Source of the DNA: Aphanomyces cochlioides | Lineage: Eukaryota > Oomycota > Saprolegniomycetes > Saprolegniales > Verrucalvaceae | NCBI GenBank assembly: GCA_019828595.1 | Contig: JAHQRK010000013.1 | Location: 1,023,501-1,087,500, forward strand | Length of the DNA: 64,000 nt | Reading direction: 5' to 3' | Part shown: one piece after another, positions 11,103-20,655 of the stretch | Numbering within the stretch: the first letter of the stretch is position 1 | How the letters are laid out: each line of letters starts with the position of its first letter | Notes under the pieces: generated by a model | What the model was told of the DNA's origin: nothing | What the model saw: the letters and a program-made list of their open reading frames with translations, nothing else | Databases searched by the model: none | Position numbers and translations under genes: made by a program

Positions 11103-11357
11103 AAGGTGGGACTCAATCACCAATCAGATTGTGTACACTCTTTAAATTAATATTTGCTTAGCCCGACAAGACATACGATTTCAAGGGTTATACTTAGAGA
11201 AAAAGTGTTATCCCAGTTTGTGTTTTTTCGAATGGAAAAAACAGGAGTAAATGCTGGTGAGATGATAAAGATAAAAACGCGTCGACTATTCAAAATCGAT
11301 TGGATCCAACCACCTCGTGGTCCGGTAACATTAACTTTGAACAAGAACTCTTGCAGG
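11103..11357. other. AT-rich spacer, no gene
   Basis: Nothing recognisable is present; short frames on both strands overlap and lack motifs. Confidence 0.3.
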
Positions 11358-11458
11358 CACACTATTTTTTGGAGTGGGGGGAGTCTACTATAATACAAGT
11401 CTATATTACATTATGGGAGTCTATATTACAGTATAGACTCCCTCCAAAAAATAGTGTG
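11358..11458. mobile_element. 101-bp MITE with 17-bp terminal inverted repeats
   Basis: CACACTATTTTTTGGAG at 11358-11374 is exactly inverted at 11442-11458. Inside, the word GGGAGTCTATATTAC and its relatives (GAGTCTACTATAAT, GTATAGACTCCC) give further inverted symmetry, so most of the unit can fold on itself. No protein is encoded. The flanks do not show an obvious target duplication. Superfamily is uncertain. Confidence 0.8.
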
Positions 11459-13163
11459 AAATTAAAGAGGCACTATTATAATAGTACACGTATGTGCATG
11501 TTTGAGAATAGACGAATTTTGCTACCACACAAAGTGCAATTAGGTTTGGGGAGTTGGCTATTCTACAAAGTTCAATAATTGTTTGATTTTGCTATTGCAC
11601 ATTCTTTGATTCTAGCTGAAGACTCAAAAGTACCGAAATGAGCAACTCCATCGTGAATTTCGCACATACGACCCGAAATTCATTCCGTGATCGACTATAG
11701 ACAGCGATCGGTGGTAATCGCCGGATTCGCATGACTTCACGAAGCATGTTGGCGTCTGTCGATGCCGTGAACTGAAGAACTTCATAGTATATAATTCCTT
11801 AGAAAATTGACCAATCAGTGGTCTCAATATATTCCACTGAGCTTGTGGCAAAATCAGCGTTTTGTTCAATAAACGTTTGTGCTTTCAGCACGGAATGTGA
11901 ATACTGCAATTGGTAAACTTTGTTTCGGCGTTCAACAAGGTAGATACCAAGTGCTCATTTTCCCAAGAGAAAGAACTTCCCAGCGTCTACAAGGTATTTT
12001 CTCAACGTCAAGCAACAAGACGTCAAAAGGCTTTCAAACAAGGCCTCTATACATTGGATTTGTGTACTGAGATAAACATTCCTTCATGAATTACATTCAC
12101 TTAGACGATTAAGGGACGGGATAATCCCCAAATATGTGTCTGTAATTCAATTGCTTTGTCGAAATGAATCAAGACTATGAGAGTTATATGGCTGTGGTGT
12201 CATGTTATCATACGAACTCATTTTTGACCAGTGAAAGTAAGATTTCATCTAATCCATCCTAATTGGTCAAAATTCATCAAAGTACCGTTGACACTTCCTT
12301 ACTGTGATTGGTGAAATAAGATTGTCATTGGCTATGCTGATGATAAATGTACACAAGTTTGCTGCTTCGCGCCTGGCCTTTGCTAAGAGTCGTGTCAGTG
12401 CATCAATCCTGAGATTTTGAAGTCGAGAATTCGCAGCTTTCTTCGATGTATCCGTTGTGAAAGTTCGTGCGGTTGGAAATTTCTCCACGGTGCATTCATT
12501 CCCCTCGTCCAAAGTGCTTAGAAGATGTAAAGTAAACGTGATCTCTGATGAGCATGAACTCCAGTACATGACAAACATGGGTATCATAGATTAATCACCT
12601 TCTGCTCCAACAAAATAGCGCAACGCAAAAGCGATCACCCCCAATTAAAATTTCAAACAACACGCTACAAAACGTTTTCAATGATATGTGTTCTGCCCAA
12701 TGAAAATCAACAATTCTCTCGTGAAAATTGATCGAGATAGAACAGAAACCAAACGTCCTTTCTAATATTTTTTGCCTCGAGTAGTATACAAACGTGATTG
12801 TTCGTCTCGATGATTTACGGTCTTCTTGGTATCATTGCTAAACAAGCGTAAGGCATGGAAATTGTATATTTCAGATAAAGAGCAGGATTTCAAAATAAAT
12901 TGATATATTTGTCTTTTTCGTCCAAATTTACAGTTTTGATGAAAATCGACGAAATTTGTGTGATCAATCTGGCAATAGTGAATTCAAGTATAATCGGAAG
13001 GTGCATTACTTAATGTGTGTGTGTGTGTTGGTGGGTTTTGTGTGTGTTTAGACAAAGTCTTATTGATTCAAAGTTTGATCGATTTCAGCGAAGTTCGGAA
13101 ATTTTGAGTCAATCAGACAATATTTGTCCAATCAAAATGAATAATTTAGAATTTCCGCTGACC
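11459..13163. other. AT-rich, no convincing gene
   Basis: Only short frames. A minus frame 12267-12587 (106 codons, helix-rich stretch ALTRLLAKARREAANL) is unrecognised. A GT microsatellite lies at about 13013-13050. CCAAT-type words recur (about 11811, 12310 and 13127). Confidence 0.35.
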
Positions 13164-13234
13164 CGTACATTTCGAGGACTCATGTGATATTTGAGTCTAG
13201 GCCTCAAATATCACATGAGTCCTCGAAATGTACG
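13164..13234. repeat. perfect hairpin, 32-bp arms, 7-nt loop
   Basis: The arm 13164-13195 and the arm 13203-13234 are exact reverse complements over 32 bp (inner end GATATTTGAG / CTCAAATATC), with TCTAGGC as loop. A transcript across it would form a small-RNA-precursor-like stem. It sits directly before a coding-like segment at 13235-13389. Confidence 0.9.
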
Positions 13235-13389
13235 AGGGTATTCGCCAACATCATCCTGCGAGAATTCAATCATGATGTGGTCGAATCAACTTTGCAAAGA
13301 TTGCTAACCTCGCCTCGCAATTACTTTACAACAACGGCACTCAGTGCAGCCAAAGCTGGCGTGGCATTTTGTTTTTCAAAACTCAACAG
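13235..13389 (+). other. exon-like coding segment of unknown gene
   Basis: The plus frame reads RVFANIILREFNHDVVEST and continues through FTTTALSAAKAGVAFCF without a stop, then meets CAG|GTGAGT at 13387-13395, a strong 5' splice-site match. I do not recognise the protein and could not find the next exon. It may be a scrap of a host gene. Confidence 0.3.
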
Positions 13390-13885
13390 GTGAGTTCATT
13401 GACCGAAATGGCTCTGTAGACTCGCTTGGGATTGTCAATCCAATGAGTCCGAACCCACAATGACCACAGGCATGGATAAACCTGGGCTTGTCAATCGTCA
13501 TTTGCACCCGTTTCAGAATCTTTACCAGCTCCCCACGTCACTCAACAAATTTTTCAAGTCACGAATTGTAATAGCCCCCAGCAGGCCCACAACAACTCTC
13601 GTGCAATACTGCTAGCTTATTATCAAGCTCACATAGTCTGAGGCAACGTCGCTTATTGTGACACGTTTTGGAATCATCTGTGCATCCCCAGCAAAGACGT
13701 ACCGATTGAAGTCCCTTCTGAGCATACGGCACCCAAAAGTTGGTTTACGATAGGCAAATTGTCTACGACTCGAACTTCACCGTGAAGTTCGATTCGGCTG
13801 TTACTCGTGAAGTTCCACTGAAGTTGTTCTGTCTTCGGTTCGTGTCCCTCCCACAGTGCACCATCCGTTTTGATGAGTCTTTTCT
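13390..13885. other. unassigned, contains a short palindrome
   Basis: A minus frame 13674-13904 is unrecognised. The 21-nt palindrome CGAACTTCACCGTGAAGTTC (plus one base) at about 13769-13789 is symmetric except for its central base. No other feature seen. Confidence 0.35.
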
Positions 13886-14050
13886 CGGATTTGGGACGAA
13901 GCATTTCGTTTGATTGGCTTAAATAATACCTCTATCTGCTAATCAAAAATAAAATTAGGTCCCCTCAGTACAGATGGTTCTTTGGGACGAAACATTTCGT
14001 TTAATTGGCGGAAATAACACTTATATTGGCCAATCAAAAGTAAAGAATAA
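13886..14050. repeat. direct repeat, ~91-bp period, upstream of CCCH gene 2
   Basis: TTGGGACGAAGCATTTCGTT at about 13893 recurs as TTGGGACGAAACATTTCGTT at about 13983. Both are followed by an ATTGG word, an AAATAA run and then a (C)CAATCAAAA-like box. The two copies are about 65 bp each. As they lie 340-500 bp upstream of the CCCH gene start they could be promoter-distal elements, but they may equally be repeat debris. Confidence 0.6.
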
Positions 14051-14392
14051 GTCGCATGTTGGCTGAAAGTACTGTATCGTCGCAAATTGTTGAAAATGCA
14101 TTCTTTGGACCTTCAACTTGACGGCAACGGAGTGGAAAGGAATGGTCAAGTATATCATTGTTGGTAGTGAAGAGTTTTTGTCCTCGTCTTGGCTCGCAAT
14201 TGAATGTAACGTGGACCATGCGTAACGGTTCATTGCAAAGCGATGACGAGGAACCAAATCAGCCGATTTGACTGAATTCGTTTTGTATCCAGTGAGGTGC
14301 TCCCAATCGTTGTTACAGACGGTGCAGCCACTTCTCCGCAGGTAACAACACAACGATAGACAGCACGACACATTCTCCAATTTGCCACCACG
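14051..14392. other. 5' region of CCCH gene 2
   Basis: No independent gene. Long minus-strand frames here are the antisense of the CCCH gene continuing out of it. I cannot assign a TATA or initiator element with confidence. Confidence 0.3.
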
Positions 14393-14869
14393 ATGAAGTG
14401 CTTCTTCAGCGGATGTGAACACGAAGCCATGCCAGGGACATGGAAGTGCACGTTTCACATTCACCGAAGTCGATGTGCTGCCGGTGACTGCCGCAACCAA
14501 GTCTATGCAAGGAATCTCTGTGTTCGCCACGGCGGCAAGCGACAATGTCAAGTGCAAGGATGCCATTTGAACTGCCGAGTTGGTGATTATTGTACGCGCC
14601 ATAGCTCCTCTGAAGTCTTGCGCTTCTGTTCCGAAGAAGGATGCAACAGCCAAGTTCACTTACGAGGCAAGTGCTTTCGCCACGGCGGTGGACGACGTTG
14701 CCAAGTCGAAGATTGCTCGAAGTTTGCACGGAACCGAGGCTTGTGCGCCAGACACACTCCGAAGAAGTCCCATCCAATCCTTCCTTCTTTTAATGAATTC
14801 CGGCGAAGGAGTGCGCTAGCTGAAGTCGAGAGTTTGCTGACTTGCTACTATTCAGGCCAGCTTGTATGA
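14393..14869 (+). CDS. five-module CCCH zinc-binding-type protein, copy 2
   Basis: Intact 158-residue intronless gene. Five C-x4-C-x9/10-C-x2-H modules occupy residues ~3-118, from CFFSGCEHEAMPGTWKCTFH to CQVEDCSKFARNRGLCARH. It is the closest relative of copy 1: both have CAAGDCRNQVYARNLCV in module 2, the same TPKK stretch after module 5 and the same terminal helix (VESLLTCYYSGQ). The two lie in opposite orientation 6.5 kb apart. The start is the Met two residues before the first Cys, as in the other copies. DNA or protein binding through zinc modules is inferred from the family; nothing in the sequence defines the target. Confidence 0.9.
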   Translation: MKCFFSGCEHEAMPGTWKCTFHIHRSRCAAGDCRNQVYARNLCVRHGGKRQCQVQGCHLNCRVGDYCTRHSSSEVLRFCSEEGCNSQVHLRGKCFRHGGGRRCQVEDCSKFARNRGLCARHTPKKSHPILPSFNEFRRRSALAEVESLLTCYYSGQLV

Positions 14870-15721
14870 TCTATTTGCTTTTACCAGTAATCTAACAATA
14901 ACGACGAGCAACAAGTCTTTACTATTCACTTTCAATCGACATCCACAAGTGCAGTTCGGTACCCTGATCTGGAGTAAACATTAACCCAAAAGTTGTTCTT
15001 TGTGCAAGAACAAGACTTGAACCGTCAAATGCAAGTCGAGAGTGCCACGAGAAAAGCTTCGAGTCGCCTCTTCAGCCCCAACCAAGAAGAACGAGGCTAG
15101 AATTGGCTGCGGATTGTGGGTATCTCCATTCCGGCTCTGGCCACATTTATGTTCTTAACACTGTCAAGTCCAAACACAAGCCTATTGTATCCATCCAAGC
15201 TTGGACAGTCCAATCAAATTGGCTTGAGAGCAGTGAGCCGCCTGCTGGTTGTTTGACAACTTGAAGTACTCCTCCTGGAAGTCTCTTCCAGGAGTTGTCA
15301 TTGTAACGTTAATTGAAACAGCCCAGCGAGGATCTGGGCTATTATTTGGGAGGGATGCAGTCGTGTGCAGAGAAAATGTGATGCCTACCCAAAACAATTC
15401 ATGCCATCTTGAGTTGATAACGATAACTTGAAAATAACTATCACAATCGTTGTGAAACGTGGATGCAAGCTGCTTGACTACTTCAATTCAAAACGAACTG
15501 TCATCACGACCAAGAACAGTCCAACGTTTCAGCAAAAACTGAAAACCGCATGCGCTTCAGGCGCAGTGTCGTGTGTACGACAAAATCCACAGAAAACGTT
15601 GATTAACTCCGTGGATCAAATAGTAGACGTCGTTGCACAATTGTTAACAGATTTCGTTGTCCCAAAGTGAGATCGACAACAAGAGTTTGGCACCGGAACA
15701 TTGGTGGCAATAGTTTATTGT
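14870..15721. other. unassigned, with one short hairpin
   Basis: The inverted pair CTCCTGGAAG / CTTCCAGGAG (about 15275-15297, 3-nt loop) stands out. A plus frame 15428-15670 (80 codons) looks protein-like but is unrecognised. No RNA gene seen. Confidence 0.35.
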
Positions 15722-15756
15722 TTTAGAGGCTGGTCGGGAATTGTCAATGTCTGTTA

Positions 15757-16520
15757 CTCTTTTTTTCCCCGAGTTTGAAAAACCTGATAACAAATACCTT
15801 CAGAAATTAATATATTTATAGATTAGCAATTTATAGGAGAGACGGCAATGTGGACATGTTTATTTGTGAGCCAGCAGCGAAAATTCAAACTTCGAGACGA
15901 TTTTGAAAATTCAAATCATGGAGCTGCCAGTAGTTACTCTTTACATTGAATTATGCCTGGAAGTAAAACTAAACACGTGCGTATCGAGCTTGCCCAAAAG
16001 CTGGCAATCGTTAAGCACTATGACTTGAACCCACGAGCAACTCGATACCATGATCTTCTGTCGAGAGTCAAGAGCCTTCGTGTTCACCATCCAACGATTT
16101 GCGAGATGTCTGTCTGACTCTACAGATAAAGTCATTATAATTCGAACACAATCCATGTATTTTTCAATATAATAATATTCACGAAAAAAAATATTGTCTA
16201 CAGGCGGAGTCGAACCGAGGACCAATTCAAAATGACTGGTATGTTAAATTGGGGTCTATTTTCAGTCTGAGGATACCTCCGCGGAAACGTGGTTTGTTAG
16301 GAAAGCTTGCGAGATGCAGGGGGACTAGCGATTGTAGCCGGAAACGGTGAGGGGTGAAGGATTAGCATGGGGCCTTGGGAGAATTCCTTGAGGCAGTGCG
16401 CCTTTTTTATATTTGGAATCATCACATATATACTTTCACTGGCATCTTCTTTAAAGTAAATACCTGTATTTTGGATGTCCAACCTCTAAAAATTTGTTTT
16501 CAAACTCGCGGAAACTACTG
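15757..16520. mobile_element. TA-flanked element with pogo-type N-terminal stub
   Basis: 764 bp bounded by TA on both sides (15755-15756 and 16521-16522). The ends share an imperfect inverted repeat (CCCCGAGTTTGAAAAACC against CCGCGAGTTTGAAAACAA on the other strand), offset by a base and weak at the extreme tips. It carries the transposase stub at 15953-16117 and nothing else coding, so it is probably a non-autonomous deletion derivative. Confidence 0.5.
15953..16117 (+). pseudogene. transposase N-terminal fragment (CENP-B-like HTH start)
   Basis: A 54-residue frame beginning MPGSKTKHVRIELAQKLAIV and continuing KHYDLNPRAT. This is the typical opening of pogo/CENP-B-type transposases in oomycetes: a basic tail then helix-turn-helix helix 1 (IELAQKLAIVKHY). 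The frame ends at a TGA after ICEMSV; no catalytic part follows. Confidence 0.55.
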
Positions 16521-16525
16521 TAGTA

Positions 16526-17129
16526 CTACTCTGGTCCGCATTATGAGCAACATTTGGATTACACAGTATTTGAGACATTTGTTTTTTGTATAATTCATTT
16601 GTGACACTGGGCACTATTTAGTGCCAACGTAGTTGATGAGAGCAAGATTGTCGTCAATAGCTGGTTGTTGGAGCTGTTAAGAGGTCTATTTAGCTTCACA
16701 TCGACGGTATACAACCCGTAGATCTGACAGGGTTCCTGTCTGATGATTAAATAGAGCTTGAGAATCTCAAACCTTACCATTTAACAGCGTTTGTGCTGTG
16801 ATGAACGTATTGTGTTTCCGAGCGGCAATTCTAGCTTGACCACAATGTAGTACAAAGTGTGCTTTACGCTTTACTTAATTACTCTCTATCATAAGTCTAA
16901 GCTTCGTCTATTTGATGGCGCACATCATAATCTACTGGTCGTCAAATTTTTGGAATTTTTACACTTCTGTCATTTCACAACCAGAACTCCGTTTGAAGAT
17001 CAAAAAGTGTCCAATCAAAGCTCTCTTTCTGCTCTGTTTTATAAACCAATCAGCATCGATTTTACTGTAGAAACAGCCTTAATCCACCAATTATACCCCA
17101 AATGTTGCTGATATTATGGACCAGACTAG
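16526..17129. mobile_element. 604-bp TA-flanked element, Stowaway/mariner-like ends
   Basis: Left end CTACTCTGGTCCGCATTATG at 16526 matches, inverted, the right end at 17129 (CTAGTCTGGTCCATAATATC on the minus strand), with about five mismatches over 32 bp including AGCAACATTTGG. TA flanks at 16524-16525 and 17130-17131. No transposase gene. The end sequence belongs to the same family as the elements at 19682 and 20656. Confidence 0.7.
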
Positions 17130-17600
17130 TAGTGTTTTACGATAAATCCAGCCCTCTGATTGGTTAATTTGTCAAATTTCCAGATAATTTACAGCTTTGC
17201 AGTCTGTCGATGTTTCCGGATTATCTCAAGCATCGATGCAGTTTCCCAGGCATTATGATGCATCAATGCCTGTGAATGCCTGTCAATACCTCAGGCACTT
17301 TTTCAGAAAAAACGACGAATTTATCACAGAAAAATTTGAAAATGAAACACGACGAGGTGTCCGGATATCGTCGATGCCCAGACATCGACATTGACGATTC
17401 CCGCCCGACCAGTCCAACGACTACCGTATTTCGGGTTGATTTATACCTAGCAATTTTAATCATGCATAGGTATCCCAAAAGCAAAAAGTGCAACATTTGA
17501 TCAGATTCGAAATCATATAGTTTGATTGGCTAAAACTTCTACAATTTCTATTGAGTGCACAGTCTTCGTACCTGTCATTTGTGCAACCCTGTGTACAACC

Positions 17601-17918
17601 CTATTTTGATTGGCTTAAAGTATACGTTATTGACTTGAGCGTGTGATTCCTAAAGCTCAATGCCCAAGGTCGACCGTGGCCATTGTCCATATCCTCAAAA
17701 TCCATATGTGATTGTATCGGGTCTAGTGTAGGATGTATAAAGAAATCAACAATACAAGACTCGTTACATTGACATCGTTTTCTACATGGATTACTGTCCT
17801 TTGCATAGGGGGGTAGTGGCAAAGAGTTTGGCCATGTCTTTCTGCGACGACAATCCAGCGTGTGTTCTAGTCGTAGTGCTAGGCCATATTCAGACTTACT
17901 ATTTACGAGACTATTCAT
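17601..17918 (-). CDS. hypothetical Cys-rich ORF inside TIR element
   Basis: A 105-residue frame with a cysteine cluster (NPCRKRCQCNESC) in the middle and no recognised domain. It could be a passenger fragment or chance. No frame support from a second copy in this window. Confidence 0.2.
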   Translation of the reverse strand: MNSLVNSKSEYGLALRLEHTLDCRRRKTWPNSLPLPPYAKDSNPCRKRCQCNESCIVDFFIHPTLDPIQSHMDFEDMDNGHGRPWALSFRNHTLKSITYTLSQSK

Positions 17919-18476
17919 GTTAGCTTTACAACTTTATTGCAATCAACATTTACAAAAGCTCGTATCTAGTTGTGTCGTGCGAAGCACGACGACTCACGGG
18001 TTTATTTGATTGATAATGCTGTTGGCTACTGTATGGCTACCATACACCTAAGATCAGGATGCACTAAACTGAGATAGACTAAGCTGTGGACATTGTAAAT
18101 CGGCGTGTTAAACGTTTCTTCCTTTTTGTCCGAAAACCCTACGAGGCTAAGCATCCTTCACATGGATGTCAAACGACAAATTTCATTGCTTATGTGCTGT
18201 GTTTGATGGAAAACTATATATTTGTTGATAAGCTAATATATGCCGACAAATACCGTTGCCGGTTTGCAATCCGTGTATAATGACTTAGTTTGAGTATACT
18301 TCAGGGTTGCAAAACGCTTCGAATGATGCAACTCTCACTGCAACCTTTGTTGCAAAGGAACATGGATCTGCTGCAAATGTTCCAGGGATTTTTGTGGATG
18401 GTGCAGTGTAAAAAAAGAGAAACAGCCAATCAGAATTTGAGATTTACAACTTCGGTTTCAAATGGCTGGTAAAGTA

Positions 18477-19223
18477 GAGTTGCTGAATTGTTAAAAAAGT
18501 TTTTAACACAACATGAGTTAAATATGTGTTAGAAATATGTTAGAAATGTTTTTAACATTTGTGAAAAGTCCTGTCCGGATATCATAGAGTGGTATACAAT
18601 GTCCAGGATTGTTGAAAGTGCAAGTGCTTGTGAAGCGTTTGAGCTCGGTCACACGTTCACAAAAGAGCACACAACAAACAAATGTCAACCAGTGCCTATG
18701 TCACGTGCTGTGGTTTAGACCTCGAGCATGTTTTAAGCAAGGCTCGATATCCTTTCGTATAATCTCATTTCAAGCCCAATGGACGCTTGGGGCTTTCCCG
18801 ACTCGAGCACTCCAACCAGCAGATTCGAAACAACGCTGTGTTGTGAGCTTAAGCTAATCTAGTGCTATGTTGGCTTGCTGAAGATATTGGCTGGTTTATT
18901 CTTCATGGTCTTATCATGATGACAGCTGAATTGTACAATGACTAAAAGGCCAAACTGCCATCCTCAATCCAACGGCCGAGCTACCTTCTCGACACGGATC
19001 AACCAAGCTGTGCGCTTTGATACACTCCAGCCTGCAAGAACACATTTGAATTGGCAATCGTATTAACCACTTGTGCTCTTCATCAACAATGAGTGTTTTG
19101 AAAGGATCGAATCTACCAAGCTCCGGATAATAGTTTCTAACATTGTTAAAAAATATCTGAGAAAAAGTGTTAAAAAGGTTAGAAATGTTTTTAACTGTTA
19201 AATAACATGTTAGAAAGCAACTC
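18477..19223. mobile_element. possible nested element with short TIR and TTTTTAAC repeats
   Basis: GAGTTGCT at 18477-18484 is inverted at 19216-19223 with TA on both sides. Inside each end lie repeated words GTTAGAAATGTTTTTAAC and GTTAAAAA in both orientations (about 18490-18560 and 19130-19205), giving strong subterminal symmetry. No protein recognised. Confidence 0.5.
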
Positions 19224-19681
19224 TAGTGCACAGGCCAAACAACCTCCTTGTTGGATGCCCCGTCGAGAGGCCGTCTCTGTTGCAACGACTTCCCAAAGGA
19301 AAACAATTAAGTCATTGACCATAAGGTTCTTGCCACAAACAGTGTGCGATGCGCAGCTCCGACTGCAATCGCCAGAATTGCAACCAACGTCATCCTCAGT
19401 GACGAGAGCCATCAACAGTTCGTCCTCCAGTGCCTCTATGATTGGTGTTTTTTTCTCCAATCGATTTTAAGTAGGTACAAATCATTCCGAAAACCGAAAA
19501 CTTTTCAGCTGTGTCGTGAGAGAGTTTATATTGAAATATGTATACTTAAAAGCTCAACATTCAATGAGTGGGACAAAGCAAGAATAAAAATACTAGGTAT
19601 AAATCAACCCGAAATACGGTATCAAATCAAAACTTTGCTATACCGTATTCCTTTTATCGTATTGGACAGATGATATACATA

Positions 19682-20478
19682 CTACTCTGGTCCATAATTC
19701 GAGTCACATATATTTCACTTGAATAAACTATACATGTTTCTGTAAATTGACTTCAATTTTGTATAGAATTTCAGAAATTGATATTTCAGGCGAATATTTT
19801 AATGTATTTTAATTCACTCATGAGAACTACTCATTTAAGCTAATCTACTGAAAGTTCGACAGGTCTCTCGCATTCTCGTAAATGGCCGCATACCCGCAAA
19901 GTCGAATATTGTTGGTCTATTTATAAATTTATACAGGTTTATCTCGGTTGTTCACGATGAAATCGGCGGTGGGTCGGCCGTCATGAAAAGACGACCGTAA
20001 GCGCTTCCACAAGCGCACCACAGTCCGCCAGTGACATTCAAACGACGCAGCAACCTTTGAATATGCACCATGTTGTAATTTTCCCTTGCATGACAGCCTC
20101 CAAGAGAGCCTCGTAGATGTCTCTCTGTGTCGATTCATCAAGTTGAATTGCGCGTCGAGCGCCGCCCGGAGTTGGTTGCATTTCGCAGAAGGAAGGTAGA
20201 TCACTTCGCTCGACACTGACTGAATGTCGCTGCTAGTGTTGAGCAATCAAAATGGATAATGAATGAATATTGGCGAGTTGGCCCGTCAAGGCAAGAAGCG
20301 CCAATCTTTGTCCCGCCATTTCTCGAGATTCAGAGCGATTGAAAAGTTCGCAAAGGCACCCAATGAAAGAGCAGTGTTTGTATTTTTCTTACATCCAATC
20401 AAAACAGATAATTGGGGCTTTTTAGAAAAAATCTCCCAATGAGAATGGAAATGTGACTGGATTTATGGACCAGAGTAG
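19682..20478. mobile_element. 797-bp TA-flanked element carrying HTH transposase stub
   Basis: CTACTCTGGTCCATAA at 19682 is inverted at 20478, with 25 of 28 bases matching out to GTCACAT. TA flanks at 19680-19681 and 20479-20480. It contains the minus-strand HTH stub at 19929-20246 but no DDE domain, so it is a deletion derivative of a Tc1/mariner-type element. Confidence 0.8.
19929..20246 (-). pseudogene. Tc1/mariner-type transposase N-terminal HTH stub
   Basis: The minus frame contains SCKGKLQHGAYSKVAASFEC and continues HWRTVVRLWKR, the pattern G-x-L-x-x-G-x-x-x-x-V-A-x-x-F-x-x-x-x-x-T-V-x-R-(L/I)-W of the helix-turn-helix found at the start of oomycete Tc1/mariner-like transposases. It ends at RPTADFIVNNRDKPV with no catalytic core downstream. 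Start is uncertain because the first ~35 residues do not resemble the family. Confidence 0.6.
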
Positions 20479-20655
20479 TACAACAATCCACCAACACTCT
20501 AACAAACACTACATCTATCTCGCTTCGGACATACAAATGTCAAATATATCAATTCTATAGATGGCAGCAGGAAATATAGAATATCAAAGAATACTGTATT
20601 TAAGAGATATATTAAATTTCAGAACTCGTAGCACGTTACAAATTTTACAAAAGTA

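Larger units (their letters stand above)
15722..17417. mobile_element. Harbinger-like MITE copy split by two TA-flanked insertions
   Basis: TTAGAGGCTGGTCGGGAA at 15722 matches the left end of the copy at 43644. At 15755 (ATGTCTGTTA) it is interrupted and resumes at about 17130 (TAGTGTTTTACGATAAATCC), continuing through TCCGGATTATCTCAAGC and CAGGCACTTTTTCAG to the degenerate right end near 17417 (GACATTGACGATTCCCG). Comparison with the other copy shows that the 15757-17129 block is inserted material. The unbroken unit would be roughly 320 bp. Non-coding. Confidence 0.75.
17424..19619. mobile_element. 2.2-kb TA-flanked element with 27-bp perfect TIR
   Basis: CCGTATTTCGGGTTGATTTA (then TACCTAG) at 17424-17450 is exactly inverted at 19593-19619, and similarity continues about 15 bp inwards. 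TA dinucleotides flank both ends (17422-17423, 19620-19621), as for Tc1/mariner and pogo elements. No transposase is recognisable inside; the longest frame is minus 17601-17918 (Cys-rich CRKRCQCNESC), unrecognised. It contains a further possible insertion at 18477-19223. Confidence 0.75.

Noticed and set aside
16195..16235. T-arm-like sequence on the minus strand (GGTTCGACTCC)
   Set aside because: Only three base pairs form around the loop and no acceptor or anticodon arms pair upstream, so it is not called a tRNA.
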